Source: Viola odorata
Lineage: Eukaryota > Streptophyta > Magnoliopsida > Malpighiales > Violaceae
Direction of reading: 5' to 3'
NCBI GenBank assembly: GCA_963691705.1
Contig: OY829543.1
Coordinates: forward strand, 49,022,564 to 49,086,563
Length of the DNA: 64,000 bases
Shown: piece by piece, positions 54,474 through 64,000 of the stretch
Layout of the letters: every line of letters starts with the position of its first letter
Position numbering within the stretch: the first letter of the stretch is position 1
The notes under the pieces: model-generated
What the model was told of the DNA's origin: nothing
Seen by the model: the letters and a program-made list of their open reading frames with translations, nothing else
Database searches by the model: none
Made by a program: the position numbers and the translations under genes

Positions 54474-56112
54474 TCTTCTATATATTCAGTACAGGGATCT
54501 AAACTAATCTTTCCAAATTTACAAAATGTACTCTATATCACTGCAAAGGGAAATATTGCTTATTAGCACTGTATATGCTTTCCAAAAAAAATGTCAAGGG
54601 GGCAGATCAGAGGTCCTCGTAACAATCTGCCAACCCAGCCAACATGGTAGAATGGAGCTCGAAAAAGGCAATTTGTATCTAGTCCATTTTTAATTGGGTT
54701 TTATAATTTAAGAATCAAGACAATCAAAGAGCAATCACCATATCTAAATTAGCCTTGAACAGACAAACTGGATGCCATCATAAGCACCAATACAACATAA
54801 TCAAACCGGTTCCAGAAGCCACCTGCAAATGCTGAAGAAGTTCACCGAGCTAAACAGGCCACTGCATTAACAAATTTATTTTCAGTAACTCATGTCTGCT
54901 TGAAAAATAGATTAAAACTATATCTAGGTGAAAAGGGCAGAGCAAGGTACAAAAAGCAGCACGTTAGACACAAGATAAGAAAAGAGCATCTTATGAAGAG
55001 AAAAAGGAATATTTTCATTTATACGGGAAAAGATAAGAGTGGACCCTTTAGGTACAATCCAAGTGAAGAAAGAAAATGGCAATCAATGAACTAAATCACA
55101 AGATTTGTATCCAATGCCAATATCACAATGAAGATACACTCATAACCAACAAATCATACGCCAAACAGGAAAAGAAAACCATTTTATCATCTAGCAAGCT
55201 AGAAACGTCAAAAAGAATGACAAAAACATCAGAAGTATGAGAGGCTAAAATTAAGATTGATCACATTTCTTTAAAAATCCTAGAACCAAGAGAACAGAAG
55301 CAGCAATTTTTTAAGGTCAAACTGAGTTCTGTCGGAATTATAAAACCACACATAGTCCAAGAGAGAATGCACCTCTGGGATCTAACTCCTCTCTTATCCT
55401 CTACATTAGCGATTGACAACAGCACACAAAATTCACGACCAGAAACCATAAAAAAGGCGAAATTATACTATTAGAAATCTGAAGGACCAAAAAGAAAATA
55501 GGAGATCATCAATATCAGAAGCATTATTTCATTCATGAGATAAGAACAGATAGATCCACTCAGTATCCATTGACCACACCCACCCATGTAAAGTTCCAAA
55601 CTTTGGCGAGAAATCAAGGACCCAATTGAGAAATCTGGAATCCCAGAAATGGTAAGGCCATATAAAATGAGATTAACAACATCAAAAACCAAAACCGGGG
55701 AGAAAGGAGAATTTTTTAAGAGAGCCCATTAATTTAATTAAGAAGAAATGAGAGACTAAACATCACCTCAGAATTTCAGTTGATACAGCAAAAGTGACAG
55801 AGAAACCAAACGAATTTAATAATAAACGTTTTAGTTTCTGTTACGAAAGAGCATCGAGCTTTAAGAATATACTCTTCAACAAACCAAACGCATAGTATAC
55901 CACAAAGAGAGCTGAGCTCTTCAAGGAGAAGGGTAATTCTGGGATTGCAGAGCTTTTGATGACGGAAAAACCCTTGTACTTTTCGATGATTGACTTGCGT
56001 AGGATTTGTTTCGGCCACGTAATGCAGAGTGCCTGCACGTGTCTCTCTGGGACCGACACGTGGCGTGTGTTACGGCTGACGGTATCTTAACCGAGTTGAA
56101 GTAGACAAGTGT
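54474..56112 (-). other. 5' flank of the ankyrin-RCC1 gene
   Basis: Leader and promoter region. An upstream noncoding exon with a leader intron is likely, given the distance from the ATG to the better promoter-like, GC-richer segment near 55990-56100, but no splice pair could be fixed. Small ORFs here have no family match. Confidence 0.4.
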
Positions 56113-57019
56113 TAGGGTCTGTTTGGCGTTCCAGTTCTGTGGGCAAAAGTGCTGTGGGAAAAACACTTTTGCGCAAAACAGTGTGTTGTTTGGTAAATAT
56201 TTCTTAAAAGTGTTGTGGGAAACGAGAAGTTGTTTTTGGTGTTTGGTAAACACTGCTTTTAGAACTATGGTTTGAATGTAAAATGACTATAAAGGGCATC
56301 AGTCATTTTTAGTGTTATTTATTTACATTATTTAATTCAATTTTTTTTTTCTAAACAAATAATTTAACTATAATTTTTTAAAAGCTGCAATTTTAACCTT
56401 TTAACTATAAAAGACACAATTTGTTTCAAGCATTAAAATTAATATTTTTTAGTATATATATATATATATAGATTATTTAAATCAATCTATTTCTTTAAAC
56501 AAATAATTAACATTTTATTAAATAAAGTTAAATATTGAGCACTATTTTAAAATTTTACATATATAAAATCACAATTATCTATTCATCATTAATCTATTAC
56601 CTATTGAGTTACTTTTTTTATGCGAATACATCAATAATATTTTTTAAAGGCATCAGTCATTTTTAATGTTATTTATTTACATTATTTAAATCAATCTTTT
56701 TTCTAAACAAATAATCAACATTTTATTTATAACAATATTAAAAAGTTTATTAGTAGAAGAAAAAAAGTGTTAAATATGGAACATTATATTAAAGTTTTAC
56801 ATATATAAATCACTATTACCTATTCATCATTAAGCTATCAGTTATTGAGTTGCGAACTACAGAAGTAGGTGACATTTCACTATTATTGCCTTCACTCTAC
56901 ATACTTTCTTCCCCCATATGCATCATATCTTGTGAAACTCCATCCGTATCCGGGAAAATGTCTCTTGGCACATAATCTGGATTCCCATCCAATCTTGTGA
57001 AAGCAGGATCATTAAGAGA

Positions 57020-57195
57020 TTTTCTTCATATAAAATTGTGCAAAGCCATAGAAGCGATTACAATTTTAACTTGCGTTGGAAACGGATACGAAGACTTGTC
57101 ACGTAATATTTTTCACCTTCTCTTCCAGACTCCAAAAGTTCGTTCTATACAACATCGTAATGAAGAATGAGCCCGATTAAAGATTTCCTACTCAG
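57020..57195 (-). pseudogene. Harbinger transposase C-terminal relic (DDE_Tnp_4 type)
   Basis: Minus-strand translation gives NRAHSSLRCCIERTFGVWKR, then after a stop KIVIASMALHNFI. These are the signatures RHSSLRN-IERxFGVLK and LHNFI of plant Harbinger transposases. At least two stops break it. The rest of the DDE domain was not recognised. Confidence 0.8.
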
Positions 57196-58014
57196 CTTTC
57201 GGTCCAAATATATACTTCTTGAAGAGAAAAAATATACAATGATTGAATACAGATAAAAAATATACAAAACTGTCCAGTCGAGGTGGTGGTACAAAACAAA
57301 GCATTCCTTTCTCTTAATTTATTTCCAGAAAACAGATACATCACAAATTGCATCTCTATGGAAGAAAATGAGCAAAAACAAGTTCAGAATGAATTCACAA
57401 GCACTCTATTCCCTAGCCATGCTCAATACCTAAAAGTTTTTTGTCAACTAGCATCGACAAAAGACTTGGAAGAAAAAACAGAAAATGCCACCATCATTCA
57501 TGTACACACTGTTATGCCTACACAATCTAATTCCTAGTAGTACCAGCAAAGAAAGAATCAGTTTCAATACCTGCTGATTATAATAATCTCCAACTATGTG
57601 TCAATGCTGCTAGTTTTATAAAAATCGACAATTTTTTTGGCTCCTCTCTTCAGTTTCAATACCTGCTCATCGACAAATGCCAATCTTCTTTCCCATGCTC
57701 TAAAATCCCCAACAAGAACCTCCTGCAAGTCCAAGAATAAAATCAAGAATACAAACACATTTCAAGAGAAACTAAAAAGGGAACAAATAAACAAAAAGAG
57801 CAAGATGAATTCATTATTGGGTGTACTGCATAAGAAGAATCTTGACGGTTCAGTATTGGTACTCACAAGATGAACATAAAACCTCACGTAACTAGTTGAA
57901 GATAAGGCAACGAAGATGAATCAATGCAAAGGAAACAAGTAGGAGATACAGCCAAACTTGTAACTAGATATTGCCACTCAGAGAAAAAAAGATTTGATTC
58001 AATGAGAAATGCAG
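57196..58014. other. Interior of the Harbinger element
   Basis: No recognised coding sequence. Short ORFs at 57283-57537 and 57637-57873 have no family features and are most likely chance. Confidence 0.4.
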
Positions 58015-58019
58015 CATAT

Positions 58020-59684
58020 TGATTGATGGTTTATTATGGATGTTTTATCTTCTCTTTTATTATTAATTGAGATGGTAATTATGCTACTTTAAGCCCTTTT
58101 GCTTCCTTTCTTATTATACAGCCTTTGGAGCATCAATCTGAAGGAAAGGAGCAGAAAGCTTGAATATTAGAGCTTAAATCAATCATTTGGTGATGGAGTT
58201 TCGTTTTCAGCTTTGCTGCCTTGAATTTGGTCCATTCGTCCCTAGGCCACTTCACTATTTTGCCGAAATCAGCTCTCCTCTAGGCCTCGACAAGAAGCGA
58301 CCTTGCGGGATTCCAGCTGGACTTGCACTGACCATGTTTTTCCGTGCTACAATTAATTATTCTCTAGTGCATTTCCTGTCTTCTTGGGACTCATTTTTAT
58401 CAGACACAAGACTTCTTGGGCCACTCCTTGTTATTCTCTTGAGCTTACAACTCCTTGGAAGAATGCATCAAACATTCTTCTTGATTTTGAGAGAATTTCC
58501 CCACTAGTGTATAAGCACTTTGAAGACAAGATTTTGGGAGCTTGTGAGCTAGTGTTGACTGACCTTGGAGAGGAGCGTGCAGGCAGAGGGAAGGACGATT
58601 TAAGGTAGCAATTTCGGACTGAAAAGAGAAGAAGAACGAAGGAGGACAGTAGGAGGAACGTGAGGAGAAAATCAGCATTTCTCCCATTTTCCAGATTTTC
58701 CAGCTTTTTGTATTTTCGGATTTCCATTTCTTGAATCATTTTCCATTATGTTTTGTAACTAAGAACCTCCATTCCTGGTAGGGATCTTGTGGTTGATAAT
58801 TCCAGTAGGTTGTGAGACTCTTTGATCTTCAATAAAAATGTTTTTCATATTTCTCTCCTTCTTGTTTTAACTCCAATTTATTCATGTTTAAGTTTGAGTT
58901 TGGCCAACTTGGATTTTGATTTGAATGATTACAGTCAGTTCTCTTGTGATTAAATCACTCTTAGAGAACAGTTGTAGACAAATCAGCAGGGCATGAGGGG
59001 TATTTGCTTGGTCTAAGCTGATAGAAGGAATTGAATTACGCGGTCATCCCATCCCGAGGCCTTGAGAAGGGCCGACCTAGGTGACAGCTGGGTCAAGTGC
59101 CAGACTAGACCAGACTCGTGGATGATGAAAGTATTCCCTTGTCTAGAAGAGGGACCTCACTGTCTTTAATCAATCTCTCAAGTGCTTCCATAAGTATTCT
59201 GATTCCTTTGTAGAAGGCTCTGCATAGCCAAGGCAAAGTGGCGGGTTAGAATCTTAGGATGAACTTAGGAAGATTAGGGTGTTTAAAATGAAGTGATTCT
59301 TTTAAATACTTTTGTAGCAGGTTGGGAATCTAGTGTGAGCTGGTTCCGCAACTTCTTCTATGAAACCGTTTTGAAAATACTTTTGTCAATGATCAACTAG
59401 CTTGGAATTGTCACCACATAAGGATCTCTACTAGGGATTTTCTTTCTCTTTTGTATTTCTTTATTTCTCTACTGTTTTCTTTCATGCAATCTCATTTTCG
59501 TTCTTTTTGTTTCTCAACCCATCATACTCTCACCTCTTTGCTGATTATTGTCATTTGCAGGAGCAATAAAGATTGGACCGATTTGTCCCTGTGTTCGAAC
59601 CTCTTGCCGCTATCTACATTCATTTGTAGTTTAGTGACCAGTTGTAATATTTTTATTTATGCAGGGACCGCGACACCCTCGTCA
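58020..59684 (+). mobile_element. Athila solo LTR, 1665 bp, with 5-bp TSD
   Basis: Starts TGATTGATGG and ends CACCCTCGTCA. The target duplication CATAT is perfect (58015-58019 and 59685-59689). The layout matches the two other Athila LTRs here: an early segment with GGAAAGGAGCAG, a middle with the GTGACAGCTGGGTC-type repeat-rich part, and a TTCGAACCTCTTGCCGC end. Length is within 90 bp of theirs. No C-run is present. The internal part has been lost by LTR-LTR recombination. Confidence 0.85.
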
Positions 59685-59689
59685 CATAT

Positions 59690-60799
59690 ACATCAAATTG
59701 CAGGTTGGTAGCATTTTTCGCCTGCGGCAACAAGCAAAAGCAACAAAGGGAGTAAGTGCAGAACTTAATTTAGTCATAGAATTTGAACCACCATATTGCA
59801 TTCATGGAGTCTAAGTTAATAATGACCTACACATTCCTAACAAACTCCTAAGACAGTGATAGTTTCATTGCCATCAGTTCCATTCCTAACAAGCTCTAGT
59901 CTTAAATATCCCTAGTCACAAGACTCTGCCTTATGCTATAACAAAAAGTGGAAAACAATGACATGCATTTGAGATATAGCTTTGAATTCCAACATCTTCT
60001 TCCTAAATTCAAAAAATTCTCATCTTCCTAATGCAAACTAAGATCATTCGATAGAAGGCTCTAATTATGTAACTCATATCATGAAAACACCCCAAAAAGA
60101 AGAGCATAACTTCACTATCAAAGACGAATGACCATAACTCACAATAATAAATACAGAAAACAAGAAAGATAGGGTCGAGAAAACCATTCAATCCCTTTTA
60201 ATGTCGAAGCCCAAGGGCTGCTCCAGGAAACAAAACCAGACTTCAAATTAATGACTTTCAAGCTGATGTCAGATTTTAAAATTCAGAAGCAGTGAAAAAA
60301 CAAATGTAAGAACAGAGTTCAAGAGGCAGTCAGTAACTTTCCATTGCCATCATTCAAGACCTGTCATCACCAAAGTAAGAACTGGAAAAAAAAATTGACT
60401 GACACTCGCGATTATACCATAAATATGATCAATAATAGAAACAATATATAAACCCAAAATTCTATTTGATGATTAGTAAACAAGCAAACAAAGCCTAGAC
60501 AGATTTATGCAACAAAAAAGTCTCGACAGATAAAAAATTGTTAAGATAAACTTGGTATAAACACAAAAAAACTGTAGAAAAGATCAACAAAAAATCAGAA
60601 TTTTTTGTAAGAGTGGCTGAAAACTTTTTTATTATTAATAAGCTGGATATTTTATTAAAGCCACAGAGAAAATGGCTTAGAGAAAAGAGAGAAAGTACAA
60701 AGGGCAGCTGCACTCAAGACAAGCCTAGAGCACTAAGCTACCCAGCAAGAAAACAAGAAATACAGCAGATGCCTAAGTTGCACAAACCCCAGACCAGAA
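59690..60799. other. Interior of the Harbinger element
   Basis: About 1.1 kb, AT-rich. No protein similarity was recognised on either strand. Confidence 0.4.
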
Positions 60800-60814
60800 C
60801 ACACACACAAGGCC

Positions 60815-61123
60815 GGTCCATATCAAAACGGCGCCGTTTTGGCACCCAAAACGGCGTCGTTTTAGTTGCCTCTCTGATGGGCTGACCCATGCCTGTAATG
60901 GGCCGGCTCATCAATTTTTATTTTTTTTTTAAAAAAACTGGTTTGGCTCATCAAACCGGTCGTTTCAATCCGGTTCGCCGGTTGTGTAAAAACCGGCCAG
61001 TTTGACCGGTTGAACCCGGTTCACATGCTTATCCGGTCCGATAGCTGAATCGAACCAAAAACTTGAAAAACACCGGTTGAACTGGACGGACCGGCCGGTC
61101 CGGTCCGGTTCTGATAACTATGG
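60815..61123. mobile_element. hAT right-end fragment
   Basis: It contains the paired AAAACGGCGYCGTTTT palindromes, CCGGTT-rich subterminal repeats and the end GGTCCGGTTCTGATAACTATGG, closely like 20573-20805. No left end or duplication of the flanking ACACAACC was found, so it is truncated. Confidence 0.7.
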
Positions 61124-61812
61124 ACACAACCTCAATCACCCCCACCTAAGCAACCACTCCAAGGAGTGCTTCATCTGCTCTGCCGAGTACAGAAACCCAG
61201 GATTAATCATGGGTTTACTAACGATTCATGCTCAAAAGGTCTACTAACAATCATTGAAAGAAACAAAATCATAAATAATCTGAACATCTTATGGAGGGAG
61301 AGAAGGAGATTTGACGAACCTTTTCTGTATTTCCTCTGATCTTCTTGGATTAGATTGATTTGTCAATTAGGGTTTTCTTATTATCAATTACCCTTTTGTT
61401 AGATAAATAGATAGGAGTAGTGGTGGTGGCAGTGAGTGGCGGATGCGGTAGCAAGTGTTTAGGATTTCTGTGTTAATTTTAGAAACAAAAAGGAAGATGA
61501 AAACAAACGAGAGAGGAGAGGAAAGAATCAGCGTTCTTTTTTTTATTTATACCTGGTTTATTTGTAATTAAGAAGGAAACCAGGGGATATTTTTGTCCAA
61601 AAATAATGAAAGCCCAGCTTCCCGTGTCCAGCCTAAAAGCACTTGTGGCCACTGCTCTATTTTTCACCGGTGAGGAATAGAGGCAAAATGCAAAGGAAAC
61701 CAATAGAGCTTTTGAAAAGCTTTATTGGGAAGGTGTTTACCAAACACCTTCCTTAGCTTCTTGGTTGGGGAAAGCTGGTTTGGCAACCTAAACCAGAACC
61801 CCAAAGACCACC
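61124..61812 (-). other. Right arm of the Harbinger element
   Basis: Promoter and leader region of the lost transposase are expected here on the minus strand. It contains GGTGTTTACCAAACACC-like inverted repeats near the end. No ORF was recognised. Confidence 0.4.
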
Positions 61813-62865
61813 TTAGTAGTTGAGAACTTGGCGAAGACCTTGTACAGTTACGGAGTAATGACCAAACTGTCAATGTTGTTGTCTATTTTTCTATTTTTTT
61901 CGACATATTTTGTGTCTTTTTTAGCTGTTCCGGGGTAAAAAATTAATTTCATTTAAATATTATTGGTTATTAATAGTTGGTTATTTTTAAATACTTTTTT
62001 TTTCTCAAAACTTGAACTTGAGATGTAAATAAAAATAATAAAAAAGTTAGGTATCACTCAATCATCGACAATATTTGTTTATTAAACTTTTTTATTGCTC
62101 TCTCTATTACTACCATTTCTCTTATTACCACTATGTAACTTTATTATAAATGTTATCAATGATCTTTATTTCTATTGTATTGATACTAAAAATATCAATA
62201 TGGTCAATAATACTCCCTCCAGGGTTAATTACATGACGTTTTAGGTATTTTCACACATATTAAGGCAATGATTGGTTCGGAGAAATCGAGGCACTTTATG
62301 ACTATTGTACCCCTAGCATTTTACATTATTTACTTAATTACCATTGGTTTATTTTGGGTCATCTGGCTTGCAGCCGCGCATGTTGTTGGGCTTGACAATT
62401 GTGGCCCAATATTTGGCTCGGCTGGGAAGGGGGGACTACGTCGTTTCACGTAGCACTTAGAGCCATCGACTCCAATTTAACAAACCATCTCCATTGCCCA
62501 TAACCTCAATTTTCAGCAGTTCGCCAAAAATTGAACATATTCCTTTGAAATCTTCCCCAAAAGATTTAGATTTCCCGCGTGAATTAATAATTTTATTTAT
62601 TAAAAACTGATTATACAAGGCATTTGTTTATGTAGAATCTGAATATTCCTCATCCTTCTTTTCCCCTGTCAAACCACCAGCCCTGTTCTTCACCACCGTT
62701 GTAGACAATAGATGGAGGATGATGATTTCAATCCATTCTCTAACTTCAATGACAACCCTTTTATACCTCAATACCTTGAATTTATTAGTCAATCCCCCGA
62801 TATCCCAACTGCTGAAGAGGAAGTAGAGGAGGAGTTCGTGGATCACCAACATTCAGAGGCGGGAG

Positions 62866-63912
62866 TAGGGGTGTGCGTTCGGATTTCGGATCGGAATCCG
62901 ACGAGTTCGGATCGGATTTTTTCGGATCGGATTTTTTCGGATTTTTAAACAGGGAATCCGAAACCAATCCGACACCTTCGGTTTCGGATCGGTTCGGTCG
63001 GATTTTCGGATTTTTTTCAGATTTTCGATCATAATTTTAAATAATCATGTTAGATAATAATTAAAATACAAGTTCATGGTTTTAATTAAAAAGGAAATTG
63101 AATGAGACGTCATCAATATTGATGCATTAGTTTACTATTTCTTTTTTTTTTCCTTTCCTTTTCTTTCTTTTTATTTCATTCCCTTTTTTTTCATTCCTTC
63201 CCTTTATTCTCTGTTTCTTTTCTTTTTCAATTTAGGGCTGCATTAACGCAGCCCTCCTCCCTTCTCCAGTTCTCCTTCTTTCATTCCTTCCCTTTCTTCT
63301 CTGTTTCTTTTCTTTTTCAATTTAGGGTTGCATTAACGCAGCCCTCTTCCTTTTTCTTTTCTTCTTTCTTTTTCTTTTCCTTTTCTTTTTCTTTTTCTTT
63401 CTTCTCTTCTGCTCCGTTTTTCTTTCTTTTTTTCTTTTCTTTCCTCCGCAACCCGACCACGCCGGCGATGGTTGGCGAAGATGGAGGTTGTGTGGGTGTG
63501 TGGCTAGTATTGGTGATGGATTTGTTGTGTGTGGGTTTGTGTGGTGATGGATTTGTGGTTTTGTGTGGGTTTGTGTGGCTGATGTTGGTGATGGATTTGT
63601 GGTGGGTTTGGGCAGAGGTGGCTATTGGGCGAATTTGGTGTTTGTGTGGCTGCTATTGTATTGGTGATGGATTTGTGGCAGTGGCGGAGCGACGGTGCAG
63701 TGACGATGGGTTGGTTTGGGTTCGGCCGGGATGGGATTGGTGATGGATAAATGTCGGAATCCGTCGGAATCCGTCGGATCCGACGTTCGGAATCCGAAAC
63801 AGTTCGGATTCCGAGCCCCTCATCCGAAAATGGATCCGACACCAGTCGGATCGGTGAGTTCGGATCGGATCGGGTGGGATCGGTCGGATCCGCCGATCCG
63901 AGCTCACCCCTA
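62866..63912. mobile_element. Non-autonomous hAT element, 1047 bp
   Basis: Inverted ends TAGGGGTG...CACCCCTA with subterminal TCGGAT repeats, and a perfect 8-bp duplication GGCGGGAG (62858-62865 and 63913-63920). This is a different hAT family from the CCGGTT-rich one. No transposase was recognised. The interior has a long polypyrimidine stretch (63128-63445) and TGG/GTG-rich sequence. Confidence 0.9.
63191..63370 (+). repeat. 90-bp tandem duplication with hairpins inside the hAT
   Basis: Two copies, 90 bp apart, each with GGGCTGC-ATTAAC-GCAGCCC or a near-identical form (7-bp stem) at about 63235 and 63325, in a T/C-rich background. Confidence 0.8.
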
Positions 63913-64000
63913 GGCGGGAGGCCATGCCGCCATTCCAGACTTGAACATGGATTCTGAACCGGAAAGTGCTGAACAAGGTCGTACATCTTACACCCAATAC

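Larger units (their letters stand above)
56115..61812 (-). mobile_element. PIF-Harbinger element with decayed transposase and nested insertions
   Basis: The left end GGGTCTGTTTGGCGTTC and the right end, read inward as GGTGGTCTTTGGGGTTC, are imperfect inverted repeats. TTA duplications flank them (56112-56114 and 61813-61815). Subterminal TGTTTGGTAAACAC-like motifs occur at both ends (56238-56252 and 61733-61750). Transposase remnants on the minus strand near the left end fit a promoter at the right end. An Athila solo LTR and a hAT fragment are inserted. Without these, the element would be about 3.7 kb. Confidence 0.7.
62213..64000 (+). mobile_element. Left part of a probable mariner-like/Stowaway-type element, runs out of the window
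   Basis: CTCCCTCCAGGGTTAATTAC follows TA at 62211-62212, a Stowaway/MLE-type end. About 500 bp later is an acidic ORF that resembles an MLE N-terminus. The element is interrupted by a hAT at 62866-63912. Its transposase core, if any, is right of the window. Confidence 0.45.
62712..64000 (+). pseudogene. Acidic N-terminal ORF split by a hAT insertion, incomplete
   Basis: ATG 62712 (MEDDDFNPFSNFNDN) runs to the hAT at 62866. If the hAT and one TSD copy are disregarded, the frame continues from 63921 with HAAIPDLNMDSEPES to the window edge without a stop. The IPDLN motif matches FPDIPDLNEG in the ORF at 28370, supporting a shared MLE origin, though this stays inference. The hAT adds a stop after ~80 codons. 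Confidence 0.5.

Noticed and set aside
55841..56253. ORFs upstream of the ankyrin-RCC1 gene
   Set aside because: More likely promoter and leader sequence; partly inside the Harbinger element end.
58187..58739. Two-strand ORFs at 58.2-58.7 kb that resemble a small gene
   Set aside because: Lie inside the Athila solo LTR defined by its TSD; no gene family.
63468..63743. 91-aa Trp/Val/Leu/Gly-rich ORF at the right end
   Set aside because: Translation of GTG/TGG-rich sequence inside the hAT; low complexity.

Overview
The window is nuclear DNA of a flowering plant, almost certainly a eudicot. Its genes have plant-type GT-AG introns and encode plant-specific families (a multiple-C2/PRT_C protein, an SRA/YDG protein, and an ankyrin-RCC1 protein). 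Most of the rest is transposable elements of Athila, Tat, hAT, Mutator, mariner/Stowaway and PIF-Harbinger type plus AT-rich spacer. No rRNA, tRNA or CRISPR array was seen. The species cannot be named from the sequence.

The left 26 kb is a nested stack of transposons. The right part of a Tat-lineage Ty3/gypsy element (1-6534, sense strand +) carries three antisense ORFs and a 3' LTR. It sits in the gag of a full-pol Athila element (Athila-1, 6540-16703), which has one frameshift, two nonsense codons and a mutated RNase H residue. Athila-1 itself interrupts the gag of Athila-2 (16704-26195). Athila-2 lacks the RT-RNase H-integrase core and most of the env-like ORF, yet keeps an open gag-protease-integrase-tail frame. 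That frame is broken only by a 1.9-kb hAT element with an 8-bp target duplication. Athila-2 in turn appears to lie inside an older hAT relic ending at 26267. The 5' ends of the Tat element, both Athilas and the outer hAT lie left of the window.

From 26.3 to 34.4 kb is a graveyard of elements. It holds a hAT dimerisation-domain relic, a mariner-like transposase pseudogene split by a solo LTR with 5-bp TSD, and a 1.65-kb Mutator-like element (9-bp TSD, ~165-bp terminal inverted repeats). That last element carries the 5' end of a serine carboxypeptidase gene, i.e. a Pack-MULE. Two small unassigned ORFs flank this region.

The host genes lie from 34.7 to 54.5 kb: an intronless MCTP16/MCTP14-type protein (34676-37816, minus), an intronless SRA/YDG-only protein without a SET domain (43875-44879, plus), and a ten-exon ankyrin/RCC1 protein of 1082 aa (48974-54473, minus). 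A diverged ~2-kb direct duplication occupies the space between the MCTP gene and the SRA gene. From memory, the Arabidopsis relatives of the MCTP and ankyrin-RCC1 genes lie close together on chromosome 3, so this may be a conserved microsyntenic block.

The right end is again elements. A 5.7-kb PIF-Harbinger element (56115-61812, transposase decayed, minus) holds an Athila solo LTR with perfect TSD and a hAT end fragment. A probable mariner-like element begins at 62213, and its N-terminal ORF is split by a 1.05-kb hAT with 8-bp TSD. The least expected observation is a set of three short hairpins at equivalent places in the 3' halves of Athila-1 and Athila-2. Two of these stems differ by compensating base changes, which suggests selection on RNA or DNA structure.
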